NCBI GenBank assembly: GCA_946894095.1
Contig: OX335655.1
Location: 10,850,001-10,914,000, forward strand
DNA from: Incurvaria masculella
Taxonomy: Eukaryota > Arthropoda > Insecta > Lepidoptera > Incurvariidae
DNA length: 64,000 nt
Direction: 5' to 3'
In this document: piece by piece, positions 11,086 through 22,001 of the stretch
How positions within the stretch are numbered: the first letter of the stretch is position 1
Layout of the letters: each line of letters starts with the position of its first letter
Translations under genes and position numbers: made by a program
The notes under the pieces: model-generated
What the model saw: the letters and a program-made list of their open reading frames with translations, nothing else
Told to the model about the DNA's origin: nothing
Database searches by the model: none

Positions 11086-11540
11086 TTAAGTTGGGGCCGT
11101 ACAAACGTGGAAAGAAGATCATGTGTATATTTCTTGTCACAGATCCAAAATTATACTCAAAACAGCTTTCTGCTGTCTGCAGCAGTCTGATGACCATTGG
11201 CATTGTAAAATAGTGTTTGGTTCCTAAGTTATAAGGTGCGAAAGTTCGAATTGTTACGCGTTTTATGCAATAACTCTTAAAAAGATTAGTCATCATACGT
11301 AGCTGATTATATTGGTTTTTGTTTGATTTTTACTACAGCGGTCGTGATTTACCTTTAGCTATAAGTCGTTTTGTAATTAAATTTTTCGTAAATCTTACCA
11401 AATCAAACACTATGCGCATTGTGTGCTTTGTGGACCGAGCCTGTCTTTTTTTTTTAAACAGAGAAGGTCCCAGAGCACAATTGGACGGTTGTTTACCGTG
11501 CCTGCAAATGAGTTAGTCCCGCCGGGTAGGGCCACCTTAT
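11086..11540 (+). mobile_element. TTAA-ended non-coding element R9, copy 1
   Basis: It starts TTAAGTTGGGGCCGTACAAA and ends GGGTAGGGCCACCTTA. The ends are imperfect inverted repeats of the TTAAGG(T/C)GGCCC type. It aligns along its whole length with 60241-60790, with shared words AGATCCAAAATT, GACCATTGGCATTGTAAAAT, CTAAGTTATAAGGT and CTACAGCGGTCGTG. Part of it also aligns with the minus strand of 29535-29705. It is non-coding, and the right end touches the fold-back element at 11535. Confidence 0.7.
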
Positions 11541-11872
11541 GGATTTTCCGACCCATACAATGTTTTTTTTTACACAGAACGCAAAAAGTATTTCACTTTA
11601 AGGCACGAATTCGTAAAAAATATTAAATATAGCCATAGTAGTTGCAGCGAAAACATATTCACGATTTCAGGTTTAATGGTTTCGTTGTAATCGCCGATTA
11701 GAAGTTTTACACCGTTAGGTGGCGCTTTGTAACAAAACCAATAATCCTGAAATTGTTTTCGCTGCAAGTAATATGACTATATTAAACTTTTATTGTTAAT
11801 TCGTGGCTTAAAGTGCAATACTTTTTGCGGTATGTGTGCAAACAACTTTATATGGGTCGGAACAGCCTTAAG
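11535..11872. mobile_element. TTAA-ended fold-back element (338 bp, ~155-bp arms)
   Basis: Nearly the whole unit is an imperfect palindrome with its centre near 11703. Left-arm words CCGACCCAT, CGCAAAAAGTATT, CACTTTAAG, CACGAATT and GCAGCGAAAACA reappear in reverse complement on the right. The ends are TTATGGATTTTCCGACCC and, inverted, TTAAGGCTGTTCCGACCC, so the target is probably TTAA. It has no coding capacity. A transcript across it would form a long hairpin. Confidence 0.75.
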
Positions 11873-12259
11873 TAACGATGGTGGAGGTGACACCATGATT
11901 TATTGTAAACGAATTTAAACAAAACAGTGTTATAACGTTCCAGTTTAAGATTTATATCCTTATTTTAGCAAGTGAAGAGCGGACAAAAAATTAAAACTAA
12001 TGAAAAGTATCTTGTTTAGAGACGTGAAAATATATTTTTAAACATATTGAAAACGGTATGCACAAACTTAAAAAACACTTTATTTATCAAGCTTTATTAT
12101 GAATTTTATTTTTTATCCTTTTATGTTTTAAAGCGTCTACAGGCTGATTATTACATACAATACATTCATGCATAGCAATGTTCATGAAAATAAAAAAAAA
12201 TGTTCCTGTTCGTAACATCTTAAAACCACAATTAATGAAATCAGAGTTAGTAAATAATA
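11873..12259. other. Unassigned AT-rich DNA before mariner 2
   Basis: There is nothing recognisable beyond poly-A-like runs and short chance open frames. Confidence 0.4.
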
Positions 12260-13538
12260 GGTCGGGGAAAAAGTCTTTTCGCATTATAGTATGTATGAAC
12301 TTGTAATAAAATCTCTTTGGCTATACTATTTGTATCTGGCTGGTTTTGGTATCATTGAAAGTTGAAATTTTAAAGAACATAATTCCAAATTCAAATTAGG
12401 AAAATGTGTGATTCTCATTTGTTTTTCGTACTGTCAAAATGAGTGAATCTAATGAAGAAATTCGATACATTTTAAAATTTTACTACAAAAAAGGTAAAAA
12501 TGCAACGCAAGCCGCGAAAAAAATTTGCCATGTTTATGGACCTAGTGCAGTGTCTGTGAGAGTAGCACAAATTTGGTTTAAGCGTTTTCAATCCGGAAAT
12601 TTTGATGTCAAAGATGCACGTCGCTCTGGTCGCCCTATTACGGATAAAATGGATGCCATTTTTGAAAAAGTGGAGCAAGATCGGCATATCAGTAGTTACG
12701 ACGTAGCTGAAGAACTAGGAATTGACCACAAAACAGTTTTGGCGCATTTGAAAAAAACTGGGTACACAAAAAAGCTCGATATTTGGGTACCTCACGAGCT
12801 CACTGAAAGAAACCTAATGAACCGTGTACTCATTTGTGATTCTTTATTACGACGTAATGAAACCGAACCATTTTTGAAGAAGCTGATAACTGGTGATGAA
12901 AAGTGGATCACGTACGACAAGAACGTGCGAAAAAGGTCGTGGTCAAAGGCCGGTCAAGCTTCACAGACTGTGGCGAAACCCGGGTTAACTCGCAACAAGG
13001 TGATGCTGTGTGTGTGGTGGGATTGGAAGGGCATTATTCATTATGAGCTGTTACCACCAGGCAGGACCATCGATTCTGAACTCTACTGCGAACAACTGAT
13101 GATATTAAAGCAAGAAGTTGAGAGAAAGCGGCCGGAATTAATCAACAGAAGGGGTGTGGTTTTTCATCATGATAACGCTAGACCTCACACATCTTTAGCC
13201 ACTCAGCAAAAACTAAGAGAGTTTGGCTGGGAGGTGTTAATGCATCCGCCGTATAGTCCTGACCTTGCACTTTCAGATTTCCACCTGTTTAGGTCTCTTC
13301 AGAATTCTTTAGGCAGTGTCAGGTTAACATCACGAGAGGACTGCCAAAACCACTTGTCGCGGTATATTGATCAGAAGTCCCAATATTTTTATAGCAATGG
13401 GATCATGTCCCTACCTACAAGATGGCAAAAAGTTATCGAACAAAATGGTACCTACATACTTTAGTTAAATGTAAATAAACCATATTAAAAAATGTTTTGA
13501 ATTTTCTTAAAAAATGCGAAGAAACTTTTTCCCCAACC
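12260..13538 (+). mobile_element. Mariner element copy 2, full length (1279 bp)
   Basis: TA lies at 12258-12259 and 13539-13540. The left end GGTCGGGGAAAAAGTC matches its right end better than in copy 1. It is collinear with copy 1 with no indel and has the same orientation, with start points 3934 bp apart. Flanks outside the TA differ between the copies, which indicates two insertions rather than a segmental duplication. Confidence 0.97.
12439..13464 (+). CDS. Mariner (DD34D) transposase, open but with substitutions
   Basis: A 341-residue frame with the same triad as copy 1 (D153, D245, D280) and no stops. It differs at about seven residues. The notable ones are D128N just after the WVPHEL motif and P278L in the SPDLAPSD motif next to the third catalytic aspartate. 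S253L and R222I lie elsewhere in the catalytic domain. The conserved proline change suggests that this copy may be impaired and copy 1 is nearer to the active source. That is inference; the frame itself is intact. Confidence 0.95.
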   Translation: MSESNEEIRYILKFYYKKGKNATQAAKKICHVYGPSAVSVRVAQIWFKRFQSGNFDVKDARRSGRPITDKMDAIFEKVEQDRHISSYDVAEELGIDHKTVLAHLKKTGYTKKLDIWVPHELTERNLMNRVLICDSLLRRNETEPFLKKLITGDEKWITYDKNVRKRSWSKAGQASQTVAKPGLTRNKVMLCVWWDWKGIIHYELLPPGRTIDSELYCEQLMILKQEVERKRPELINRRGVVFHHDNARPHTSLATQQKLREFGWEVLMHPPYSPDLALSDFHLFRSLQNSLGSVRLTSREDCQNHLSRYIDQKSQYFYSNGIMSLPTRWQKVIEQNGTYIL

Positions 13539-13578
13539 TATATTAAAATAATAATATATATTTGTTTATTAATGGGTA

Positions 13579-13800
13579 ATGCGGTCAACGATAGAAGCAT
13601 ATAATGCACCCTACTCAATAGAGTTGAAATCCATTTCAATGAAGTTTAGACGAAAGCCAGTCATTTATTATTGCCAAGTAGTGCTGAGGAGAGAATTAAT
13701 TCTCTCGATCGGCCCCACCGCGGATTCGAACCTCGGAATCAATGTTGATTACTTAGTAGCACTGAGCTCCAAACTTCCGCTCCGGGATTGAGACCACTTG
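13579..13800 (-). mobile_element. tRNA-derived SINE, distinct from SINE-1
   Basis: On the minus strand, GGAGCTCAGTGCTAC resembles an A box. GGTTCGAATCC, a perfect B box, follows at about the tRNA spacing (13721-13780). The body is short and ends near 13579. No acceptor stem pairs, so it is not a functional tRNA. No second copy was found in the window. Confidence 0.55.
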
Positions 13801-14215
13801 CACCCGCACCTACTAACACGATCTAATATCCAACTCAAGTTTCAGACTCGAACTTCTAATCTTGTGATATCGGGTTTAAGTACAAGACAGGGCTCCATTG
13901 TATTGCATAGATGAATTCATGGAATATTGTTGTAGTCCGTGAACATGTTTTGTCAATATGACTGATTCCTATTCCTGATACAGCTGATTCCAATGTCGAT
14001 TGAGTTAAACAAAAACATTTGAACGCTTCTGAAATAGCATTGAGGCATGAAAACTCAATTTATACTAATATCATATATGCGAATGTAACTCTGTATGTCT
14101 GTTACGTTGCACCAATCTTGATGAAATTTGGTATAGAGAGAATATGAAACTCAAAAGGGGTGAAAAGGGGTGAACTCATGTAACATAAAATGACTACACA
14201 CAGGGATGACGTTCA
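13801..14215. other. Unassigned DNA with a dispersed-repeat scrap at ~14060-14190
   Basis: The words TATACTAATATCATATATGC, CTGTATGTCTGTTACG and TTGATGAAATTTGGTATAGA are of a kind common in lepidopteran Helitron or LINE tails. Related wording appears at 18280-18430 and, inverted, at 45780-45950. Confidence 0.35.
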
Positions 14216-14450
14216 TTTAGTTTCTGTGTTCTCTTGCCTCGACTATGACCTTCAGAAAGTAATCCCTACGTTTCCTTTCTGCAATCGTTCGGCAGAAAAC
14301 AGGCAGCGCACGCACCCTTCTTGCATCGTCCAAAATTAGAACCAACCGATCTTCTAGATCATTTACCTTAAGGGTCAGTAATTGTAGAATGCAATCCCCG
14401 CCGAGGTATTTCCCCCAAGTCTGGGGGCCTTTAAACATAGCGTCTCTTAG
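14216..14450 (+). pseudogene. LINE RT C-terminal relic
   Basis: The translation reads RTNRSSRSFTLRVSN. After a frame shift it continues NAIPAEVFPPSLGAFK, the SFTxRxxNLWNxIPxEVFP signature of non-LTR RT C-termini. It belongs to the same family as 3858-4146. It is broken by the frame shift and lacks the RT domain. Confidence 0.6.
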
Positions 14451-14536
14451 TCGCCATTTGCGACTGACACGGGAAGGAATGCAGTGCGCTTATTTGTATT
14501 ATTTTTACGTGCCAACACTTACTCAGCACGTTTCAA

Positions 14537-14819
14537 TTTTTAGGGTCCGTACCCAAAGGGTGAAAACGGAACCCTATTACTAAGCATCCGCTGTCCGTCT
14601 GTCACAGGGCTGTATCTCATGAACCGTAACATCTAGGCAGCTGAAATTTTCACAGAGTGTGTATTTATTTTGCCGCTACAACAACAAATAGGTAAAATAA
14701 AAAAAATATACAAATTAAACGGGGGTCCCATACAAGAATCGTCATTTTTTTAGTTCAATCTTGTACGATGGTACGGAACCCTTCGTGTAGGAGTCCGACT
14801 CGCACTTGGCCGGTTTTTT
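14537..14819 (-). repeat. R4 dispersed repeat, copy 2
   Basis: A minus-strand copy of the repeat at 4147-4454. It runs TTTTTAGGGTCCGTACCC to TTGGCCGGTTTTTT. The (GGAC)n run has collapsed to about two units, so microsatellite length varies between copies. Confidence 0.8.
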
Positions 14820-15926
14820 ATCTCTCGGTACTAAGTTTTGACTGGTTCTCTCTGAATACGACTGATAGATGTTAAGGATGTTTAATGAATTAACTGGCAA
14901 CTTATTTAAAAAAAATAAATTTATTTAATAAATTCCGTCTGGGCCTTCTCTTTTAAAAACCGCGTTATACCTGGGGCGGCTCTTATCCCGGGAACCATAT
15001 TAATTCCTTCAGCATCAATTCGCCCGAAAACCCTGCGCACCTCGGCCTGTGTTACTTACGGCCTGGGGATTCCGTTATCGATGGGGCTTCTTACCCACAC
15101 ATACCATGAATATTTATAGGGAGGCGCAATATGGGCGCACCGCCTCCAAGGCCGACCTTCCCCCTCTACCCTCCCCCCTGCCGGCTACCGACCGCACATC
15201 GCCATCTTCCGAGCATCCATGTCGTTATTATTTGCATTTTGTAATCAGCGTAGAGGATGCGAGTGGGCGTCTTGTGTTTTGTGACGGTCGGAACTTTAAT
15301 TAAATGGAACATATAATTAAGGGCTGACCGGAATGATGTGGCTTGACTGGCTGGCACAGATTTTTTATAGTTCTGGCATATTTATGACATGTATGCTTGG
15401 CAAATTGATTCGCCAGGTGAACAGGTGAGTGATTATCTTTCGTACCATGCTGGTTCCTCTTTATTCGTTGTTTAGATAGCGAATTTCAAATAACTAAATC
15501 ATATTGATGCATGACACAGACTAAATAGAGGGTAAATGCATGTTTATTTTGAATTATTCATTGGAAATAGTTTTTTTTAAACCAATTAAATGTAATTCCC
15601 CAGAGGTTTTGTAGAAGTTAATTTTGTTCCCGTTATGGAAACCTTTATATGCGAAATGTATCTTACTAATCTGTATCTTTTATTTGCAATACTACTGTAT
15701 ATTATAATTAACTAAGTGCTTTCTATCCTGACTGTCAAAAATATGTTTTATTCAAGTTCCAAGTTTTGGAAGAAAAGTTAAACTAATAAGAAAATATGTT
15801 GGAAGTGTTCAAAAAATATTGATTCCTTAACCATTTTTAACTCCATTAATCATCAGAAACTTAAAATTCAGGGCTCGATTGAATTTTAAGAAATTCGTTT
15901 TATTTTATTTGTTAATACTTCTTGAG
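14820..15926. other. Unassigned DNA with a single MITE-C end at ~15395-15430
   Basis: TTCGCCAGGTGAACAGGTGA at 15409-15428 matches one end of MITE-C, but no partner end is visible. A GC-richer stretch at 15040-15210, with ATATTTATAGGGAGGCGCAA, is of unknown nature. No coding region is supported. Confidence 0.4.
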
Positions 15927-16282
15927 CGGCTCGTAGCTAAGAAGCGAGGGGCCTTGCTTCTCATTCCAGAGGTCATAGGTTCAATCCCCGTCCTATTTAT
16001 GCATCACTTCTTCTTCTTTAAGAGTTGGATAAGTACATTTTATCACGAATGCAAGCTATTCTTTGGTTCTTAATGCATCTAAAACTGTAGATCTCATTCC
16101 CCTAATAGATGGTAGGCCTGAGGCCCTGGTTGATAACATTGCATTGAATGATAAAAAATACGGAGCGGCAATTAATAATTTTAATTATTTTTGATCCAGT
16201 TCAATAAACCCGTGCTCATAAAGGGAAGGTTCTATCGCACCTAGTAATTGGTTGGGCAATGCAGTGTATTGGGCTGATATCA
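15927..16282 (+). mobile_element. SINE-1 copy, diverged
   Basis: The head CTCGTAGCTAAGAAGCGAGG with GGTTCAATCCCC as B box is followed by the SINE-1 body: GAGTTGGATAAGTAC, CACGAATGCAAGCTATT, CATTGAATGATAAAAAATAC, GTGCTCATAAAGGGAAGGTT and GCAGTGTATTGGGCTGATAT. It is internally worn. Confidence 0.65.
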
Positions 16283-17162
16283 TATATATAATATGTTTAA
16301 CTATAATAAAATATAAAAACTAAAATACACATAAAATGAACAGTCTGCGAGATATGGATGTACGTCAAGGGGCCAGTCACTCAGCGAATCTGGCATACAA
16401 TTGTTTGATAATCTCAGTAATCTCAGGTTGAAGTTCGGCGAATCTGATGGAGGTCCCAGGAATCTTAGGTAATCTTAAGGAATCTGGAAATCCCAAGGTA
16501 ATCCCAAAAATTGGGAATTCTATCAAATCCATGGTTATGTAGTTATGGATAGAAAGCCACAATCAGTGAAGTGGTGGGTCTCCTCACAATATTTTCCTTT
16601 ATCCCGTTTTACTCTACATACAAATGTTTAAAATATAAAGTATAAAATGGAACATATTAAATATATTTGCAATTAAAGCTATTGATATTTAAAAATACAT
16701 TTATCTTATCCAAGAAAACATACTAATAATGTACCATTATCTACTCTCGATTACGATATAACTCTATTCTCTTCTTTGGCTGAGCTGACCTATTCAGAAA
16801 TAATTTTCTTTACTCGCCCATAAATATTTATTTCTTGCCGACACATGATATTTCGCGCGAACAATACCTAAGAATTCCTGTAGGAGCAAATGACTGATTA
16901 ACTTACTCTCGAAGCCTTTGCCTACCCTCCCGGCTCCGTTCTAATTTGATATTAAATATGGCAACACTTGTGCCGTGCCAGTGTGCGGGAACCTATCAAT
17001 ACTAAGTTTGGGGGAAATTCGGTCTGGAGCTGAAAATTATTACTCCCCGAGTAGTTCCTGAAGTCTTATCCGACTTGTGTTCATACCAGCTCGCATAAGT
17101 CATTGTTTCAAGTTTTCAGGCATGATAACACGTTTAGTCTCAAGGGTGTGGTGACATTCACT
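16283..17162. other. Unassigned stretch; possible regulatory DNA at ~16780-17110
   Basis: 16380-16560 has many GAATCT/AATCTC words. 16780-17110 is compositionally balanced and not repeat-like, with sites such as ATAAATATTTATTT and GACTGATTAACTTA. No gene is seen. Any regulatory role is a guess from composition. Confidence 0.25.
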
Positions 17163-17715
17163 AATAGACTAGGAGGTCGCCACAAAAATGGTAACGATAA
17201 CGTAAATGGCTGAAACTGGGTTCACAGCATAAAGACCAACCCTCTGAAGATAACTGTGTCAGTCTACCTGCGCCAAGTGGTTGCATTACGTAGATATGGC
17301 GCCTGAAAAAGTAGTTATGGTGACAAAAAATATATTTGGTAAGATAAATGGCTGCAAATAACGAAGCATGAAAGTATCAGTACATACTTGCTTAGCAATA
17401 CCATAACTGAACAAATCTTTGATTGCGTTTCGTAGTTAAAGGTGATTTAGGTTACAGATATAACTTTAGGTATATTTAAGTATTTAATTAAAAAACCGAC
17501 TGGTTATTGTTGTATAATTAATAGGTGTCAATATTTCTCAATCAGTATATTCATCAGAAGGTACATACCAATATCTATTTTATAAAGCCAATCTAGATGA
17601 CGCAACCACTTGGCGCAGGCAGACCGACATATTTAAAAACAGAGGGGACACATGTGAACCCAGATTTAGCCATTTACCTTATCGTGACCGAAAATGTCGT
17701 AACCTCCCGGAATAT
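17163..17715 (-). mobile_element. MITE-A copy 3, inverted
   Basis: It runs from TAGACTAGGAGGTCGCCACA to CTCCCGGAATAT, the reverse of copies 1 and 2, with both ~140-bp arms kept. I could not find a convincing target duplication. It is non-coding. Confidence 0.8.
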
Positions 17716-19120
17716 GATTGTTTAGAGTCACGAATCTGAATAATTTATAAAGAAATGTTAATGAACCATTCCTCATTATTTGTCTCTAACAACTAAGTCC
17801 ATTTATCTTTTCCACCCTCCGTTCCATTCGAATGTCAATGTCATTCATATACTTCTCCAACTCGGAGATAATCACCCGAGAAAAGAGTAAAGACCGACAA
17901 AGTTCTACACGCGACAAGGCGTTGAGTTTCTGTGTTGAGCATAGCAAGTACCGTCTAATCATGAAGCATATTTTTGTTCACGAGGGTGTGTGCGTCAACA
18001 TAGATGGCGGCACGATAATTCGGAGCTATTTCTTCGAATTTACAAACTATCACAGCATTGACGAGCACGCTCAGCAATTGTGTATGTAATTATTTCACAA
18101 AACAACTGAAATAATAAGCTGGAATTTACTAGATACATATGAGACCTAGCTGAGATACCCGGCTCCGTTAGGGTCAATGTAATTTTTGACTGATGTCAGA
18201 TTTAATGATTTCCTGGATATCATAAGAGTTCCCCATACAAACGTTTTTGTTCAAATTTCACCCCCTTCGAGGTTAATTGTCACCACAAAGGTAGCCTATG
18301 TCCTCCTCCAAGGTCCAGACTATCTCTAAGTATACCTAATTAATCAAAATTGGTTTTGCTGTTTATGCATGAATAGGTAAAAGACAGACAGAGTTACTTT
18401 CGCATTTATATTCAAGCAAAGAGCGAAGCTCGAGTGTTGCGTCTCCATTTCAGATTGGGCAAAAATGCTTTCGTATGTCCGGCTGTTCCCATCTACAGGT
18501 CGCATTTCACAGTCCTGGAAATGTTGTGAGCAGGTTCGATAATTTTATAGATTTTTAGTCGAGCCAGTTTTTGCAAATTTTCAAAAATGTCATAAAGACA
18601 GTTTTGCGATATCTACACTGCAAAAAGCTACTAGTATTAGAATGGTTGTGAGCAAAAAGTTTTCGTTTAAAAGTAGCATCTTTTTTTTGTTGCGCTCTGC
18701 TTCATAATTAGGACACATATGCTACCATTAAAAAAAAACATTTTGTTATAAAATACACTATTGGTTAAAATACTCGATACAGGTAAAGTATTTAACTTCC
18801 TACTTTTGGGTTTTCATAGCAGAAATAGCGACGAACGACTGTGACGGCATCTACACGACAGAGAAGCCCCCTTAATGAATGCCTGCGAACCGAAAGTTAG
18901 CATACATTCACAGCAACTCATTACACAGCCCGCTCCCGCTGTCACGTCGCTGCAGACAGCCGCCGACAGCCGCCGACACCCGCCGCCGCGCCGCCCGCCT
19001 CGCCGTCACCTGTCGCGCACTCATCGCGCGCGACCCAGCTTCGCAAAACTTTTCGGCTTCACAGACATTTTTTTGTTAGGAGATTAGTTAATTACTCAAA
19101 TTTTTATCCCCGCTAATCCC
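17716..19120. other. Mixed dispersed-repeat scraps and a GC-rich patch
   Basis: 17820-18100 holds an open frame without a recognisable domain. 18170-18430 carries wording of a common dispersed repeat (TTTCACCCCCTTCGA, AAAATTGGTTTTGCTGTTTA, AGACAGACAGAGTTACTTTC). 18455-18600 is related to 37835-38110 (TGTCCGGCTGTTC, GAGCAGGTTCGATAATTTTA, ATAGATTTTTAGTCGAG). 18930-19050 is CpG-rich (GCCGCCGACAGCCGCCGACA). Confidence 0.4.
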
Positions 19121-19447
19121 CGGCTCGAAGCTCAGGGGCGCCACGAATTGCCTCCCATGCCAGCGGTCATGGCTTCAAATCCACGCCCCGCCCATACACT
19201 ACTTTCTTTCTCTTTCTGAATCATATAAGCGTATTTCGTCACGAAGGCGGGCTGCTCCTTCTTGATCGGAATCCATGTATTCTTCTTGGAGTCCGAAATC
19301 CTTCTCCTTGGTGGTACCATCGAATTGGATGAAAAGAGAGTAAAAGGACAATCAAACATTTTTCGAGTGTTCAATCCTGTTCAAGTAGCCGTACTCTCAA
19401 GGACCGCATTGCACCTAATTCCTTTGGGAATGCGGTAATATCATTCC
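19121..19447 (+). mobile_element. SINE-1 copy
   Basis: The head is CTCGAAGCTCAGGGGCGCC, with GGCTTCAAATCCACGCCC as B-box region. The body has CTTTCTTTCTCTTTCTGAAT, GCGTATTTCGTCACGAAGGC, GGAATCCATGTA, TGGTACCATCGAATTGGATG and CACCTAATTCCTTTGGGAAT. The 3' end lies near the words TGCGGTAATATCATT. Confidence 0.7.
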
Positions 19448-20039
19448 GGTGGGTGTGGTATTAGCGATCTGCGTCTAGTCACATAAAGAAATAAGTTTAA
19501 TTCTGAGTTTTACTGAAAATAAAAATACATCCCAATTTGTCTTTACACTCCTCTCTTTATCATACTTTGTGTTACGTTTTTACACTTACGAACCCTATAT
19601 AATGTATCTAGGTACCTTACATGGTATTAGTTCTTCAGTGAATTGAGTTTAGTCAGACAGTAGTTGTTAACAGGATTAGGGTGCCTACCCTTAATTTAGG
19701 AATAATGTGTGAGCAGTATGTGATATTTCACCAGGACCCAAACTGCTCGTGCTTCGTTCAGCTGTTCGGTCTGTGATAAATTATTTGCCAAATATACAAA
19801 AGGCAAGGCAAAGGCGCCGTGTATTTGTTAAGAGGCAGCGACTATAATTTGTCTTTATATAGTGGTTCAACCGCTAATACTACTAACCCATTGACAATTC
19901 ATATAAAAGTACGTACATACTATAACGCCGATTCCTCGGAGGGTTAAGCAGAGAAGATAGTGCGCCAAATGCTTTCATAACAGCTAAAATAAATAACGTT
20001 AATGTCGTTCCATTAAATTATTTCCTTATTAAAATATTT
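19448..20039. other. Unassigned AT-rich DNA
   Basis: I see no gene, array or repeat-family match in this stretch. Confidence 0.4.
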
Positions 20040-20372
20040 TACACCACATTCCCGAAGGAATTAGGTGTCATGCCAGACCATTCCCTTTATGGGCACGGCT
20101 ACAATGAATGGAAAACACGGAATTGTTTTCATTGCCGCTTCAAGCATAGTTTCATCAAATTCGGTTGTAACAGCCCGGAAGGGCTCAACCCTCGGCTCAA
20201 CCCTACCACTTAGTAGTTAGTCCCCACAGTTTTGAATGGGTTTCAAACCATGGAATAGCTCTCATTCTTAACGAAATGCACTTATCCAAATCAGAAAGAG
20301 AAAGAAAGTGGTGCATGACCATTGAACCCAACCCTTCGTATGAAAGGCAAGTCCTCTAGCCCATACAACACG
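20040..20372 (-). mobile_element. SINE-1 copy
   Basis: On the plus strand it opens ACACCACATTCCCGAAGGAA and ends near the worn tRNA-like head (GACCATTGAACCCAACCCTT). The body words are in the standard order and the head is decayed. Confidence 0.7.
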
Positions 20373-20625
20373 AGCTGTACGTATGTACCATCAACGACAT
20401 AATTCCAGTACCAGCCTACGGTCGGGTTTGTTTTTCTCAAATTAAACAAATATTCATAAAAATTCATAAAAACAGTTCGACCACAGAACATGAGCGGCCG
20501 ATATTTACCGTTTCAAATATAGGTAGACCAACAATGCATCTTTAATCTTAACATCTAACAATAAATAGAACGGAAACATTTTATAAACGCGTTACATATC
20601 AGATTTTATGTAAGTTTTTTAGTTA

Positions 20626-20722
20626 TCTATACTAATAATAAATCTGTAAGGGGTGTTCATGGAGTAAGTTGCTTTGTTTTCTAAGATACTTCGTTTGTAT
20701 ACTTTATGTATGAAACTAAGTA
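20626..20722 (+). mobile_element. Helitron-like 5' end fragment
   Basis: It begins TCTATACTAATAATAAATCT after an A and is almost identical over ~95 bp to the first part of the Helitron-like unit at 27554. No matching CTAG end follows, so it is a truncated piece. Confidence 0.55.
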
Positions 20723-21831
20723 CTTTGATTTATGCAGCATTGTACCTACATTGTTCTACCGAGACCACTACTCCCAATGATTGTAAACTCTCCAAGCACG
20801 AACTGGCAAAGTATAGACCGCAATGAGATGGCACGGCAATAATTAGATTCGCGAGGAACCAACAAAGGTCTGGAATGAGCCTGAAGACTGCAGGCGACGC
20901 TGGAAAACTCGGCAATTTCGTTGGAAATTTCTTTGAATGCACTATGAAAAAGATATTGTTTATCATTTTGTTTTACCAGCTTTTGTCACCGCATAAAGTC
21001 TTTGTCCAAATGTTTGTATGATTGGTCTAGAAAGGTTTTTTAAATTATTATTTTGGATTTTTGAGTAAACTATGATATTATTATTATTTGTTAATTACAT
21101 TGGCATAGAGTTTGCCCGCAGTGGAAGTCCAGAGACTGACTTGAGTACAGAAAAATATTACTTAATTTGGCTGAGGAAACGGACACGAGTTGTTGATTGA
21201 TTTGATGATCTCATTATCATATTAAGATATGACCGAGTAATAAACAATAAGACATACGAGCATACAATTTAGTATGTTATTTTTTATGAATTGGTGTATA
21301 GCTGTAAAGTATAATGTATAAGTATAATATATTAAATAAAAAACCAATATATTTGATTGGCAACATAGACATGCAACTTTGATTCGTACCGCAGTGCGTA
21401 ACAGCTCGTAAAATTATTTAAAAGTAAGTATTTTTCTCCCTGCATAACTCGTTTAAAATCTTCGAAGCCGAAATAATTAAAAAGAAGTGGCCGTGACCGG
21501 ATGAAACCAGACGGAATTGTGTTCCATCGACGATTACATGCGCGCCTCTTCTTGGTGCAATGTGTCACCGGAGGCATCGCCGTGTGTCCCTTTGTCACAG
21601 GAATCGAATTATGAGCCGTGGAGCGCGCGATATAAATCAGAAATGTTGCTACACTACAATGTGTCTGCCGGCATTGCCACGGTACTGCCATTATTGTCAG
21701 AATTCAAAATCTACCCTTTTCAATGAATGGTTAAAGAAATTAATTAATGTATTACTATCTAGGTTTCCATTTAAGGCTTCCGAGAACTATGTTTGATTAT
21801 TCAACCAAGCGGTTGAGTAAGAAATGTGAGC
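20723..21831. other. Unassigned DNA
   Basis: A few open frames of 60-120 codons (for example 21332-21691 minus) have no recognised motif and overlap one another on opposite strands. They are probably chance. Confidence 0.35.
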
Positions 21832-22001
21832 ATGGTAAATTACCTCGCCGGGTGAACAGGCAAGTGAGTTATTAAATTAGCATTTTGGTAATGTTAAATC
21901 AAACGTGTTATTCGGTCAAGTCAGCTTTACAAAATATAACTAAACTTCAGATACAATTAATCACTTGCCAGTTCACCCGGAGAGTAAATGTAACATGGTA
22001 A
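21832..22001. mobile_element. MITE-C copy 1 (~170 bp, 37-bp inverted ends)
   Basis: The left end CATGGTAAATTACCTCGCC + GGGTGAACAGGCAAGTGA pairs with the right end TCACTTGCCAGTTCACCC + GGAGAGTAAATGTAACATG. The interior is AT-rich and non-coding. Relatives are at 61077-61299 (both ends) and 15395-15430 (one end). Confidence 0.7.

Noticed and set aside
8326..13538. Segmental duplication containing a mariner
   Set aside because: Similarity stops exactly at the TA-flanked ends; flanks differ, so these are two transposition events.
13721..13790. Functional tRNA gene on the minus strand
   Set aside because: The B box is perfect, but acceptor stem pairing is missing and a SINE-like body follows.
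21332..21691. 119-codon minus-strand frame
   Set aside because: No motif, and it overlaps two plus-strand frames of similar size.
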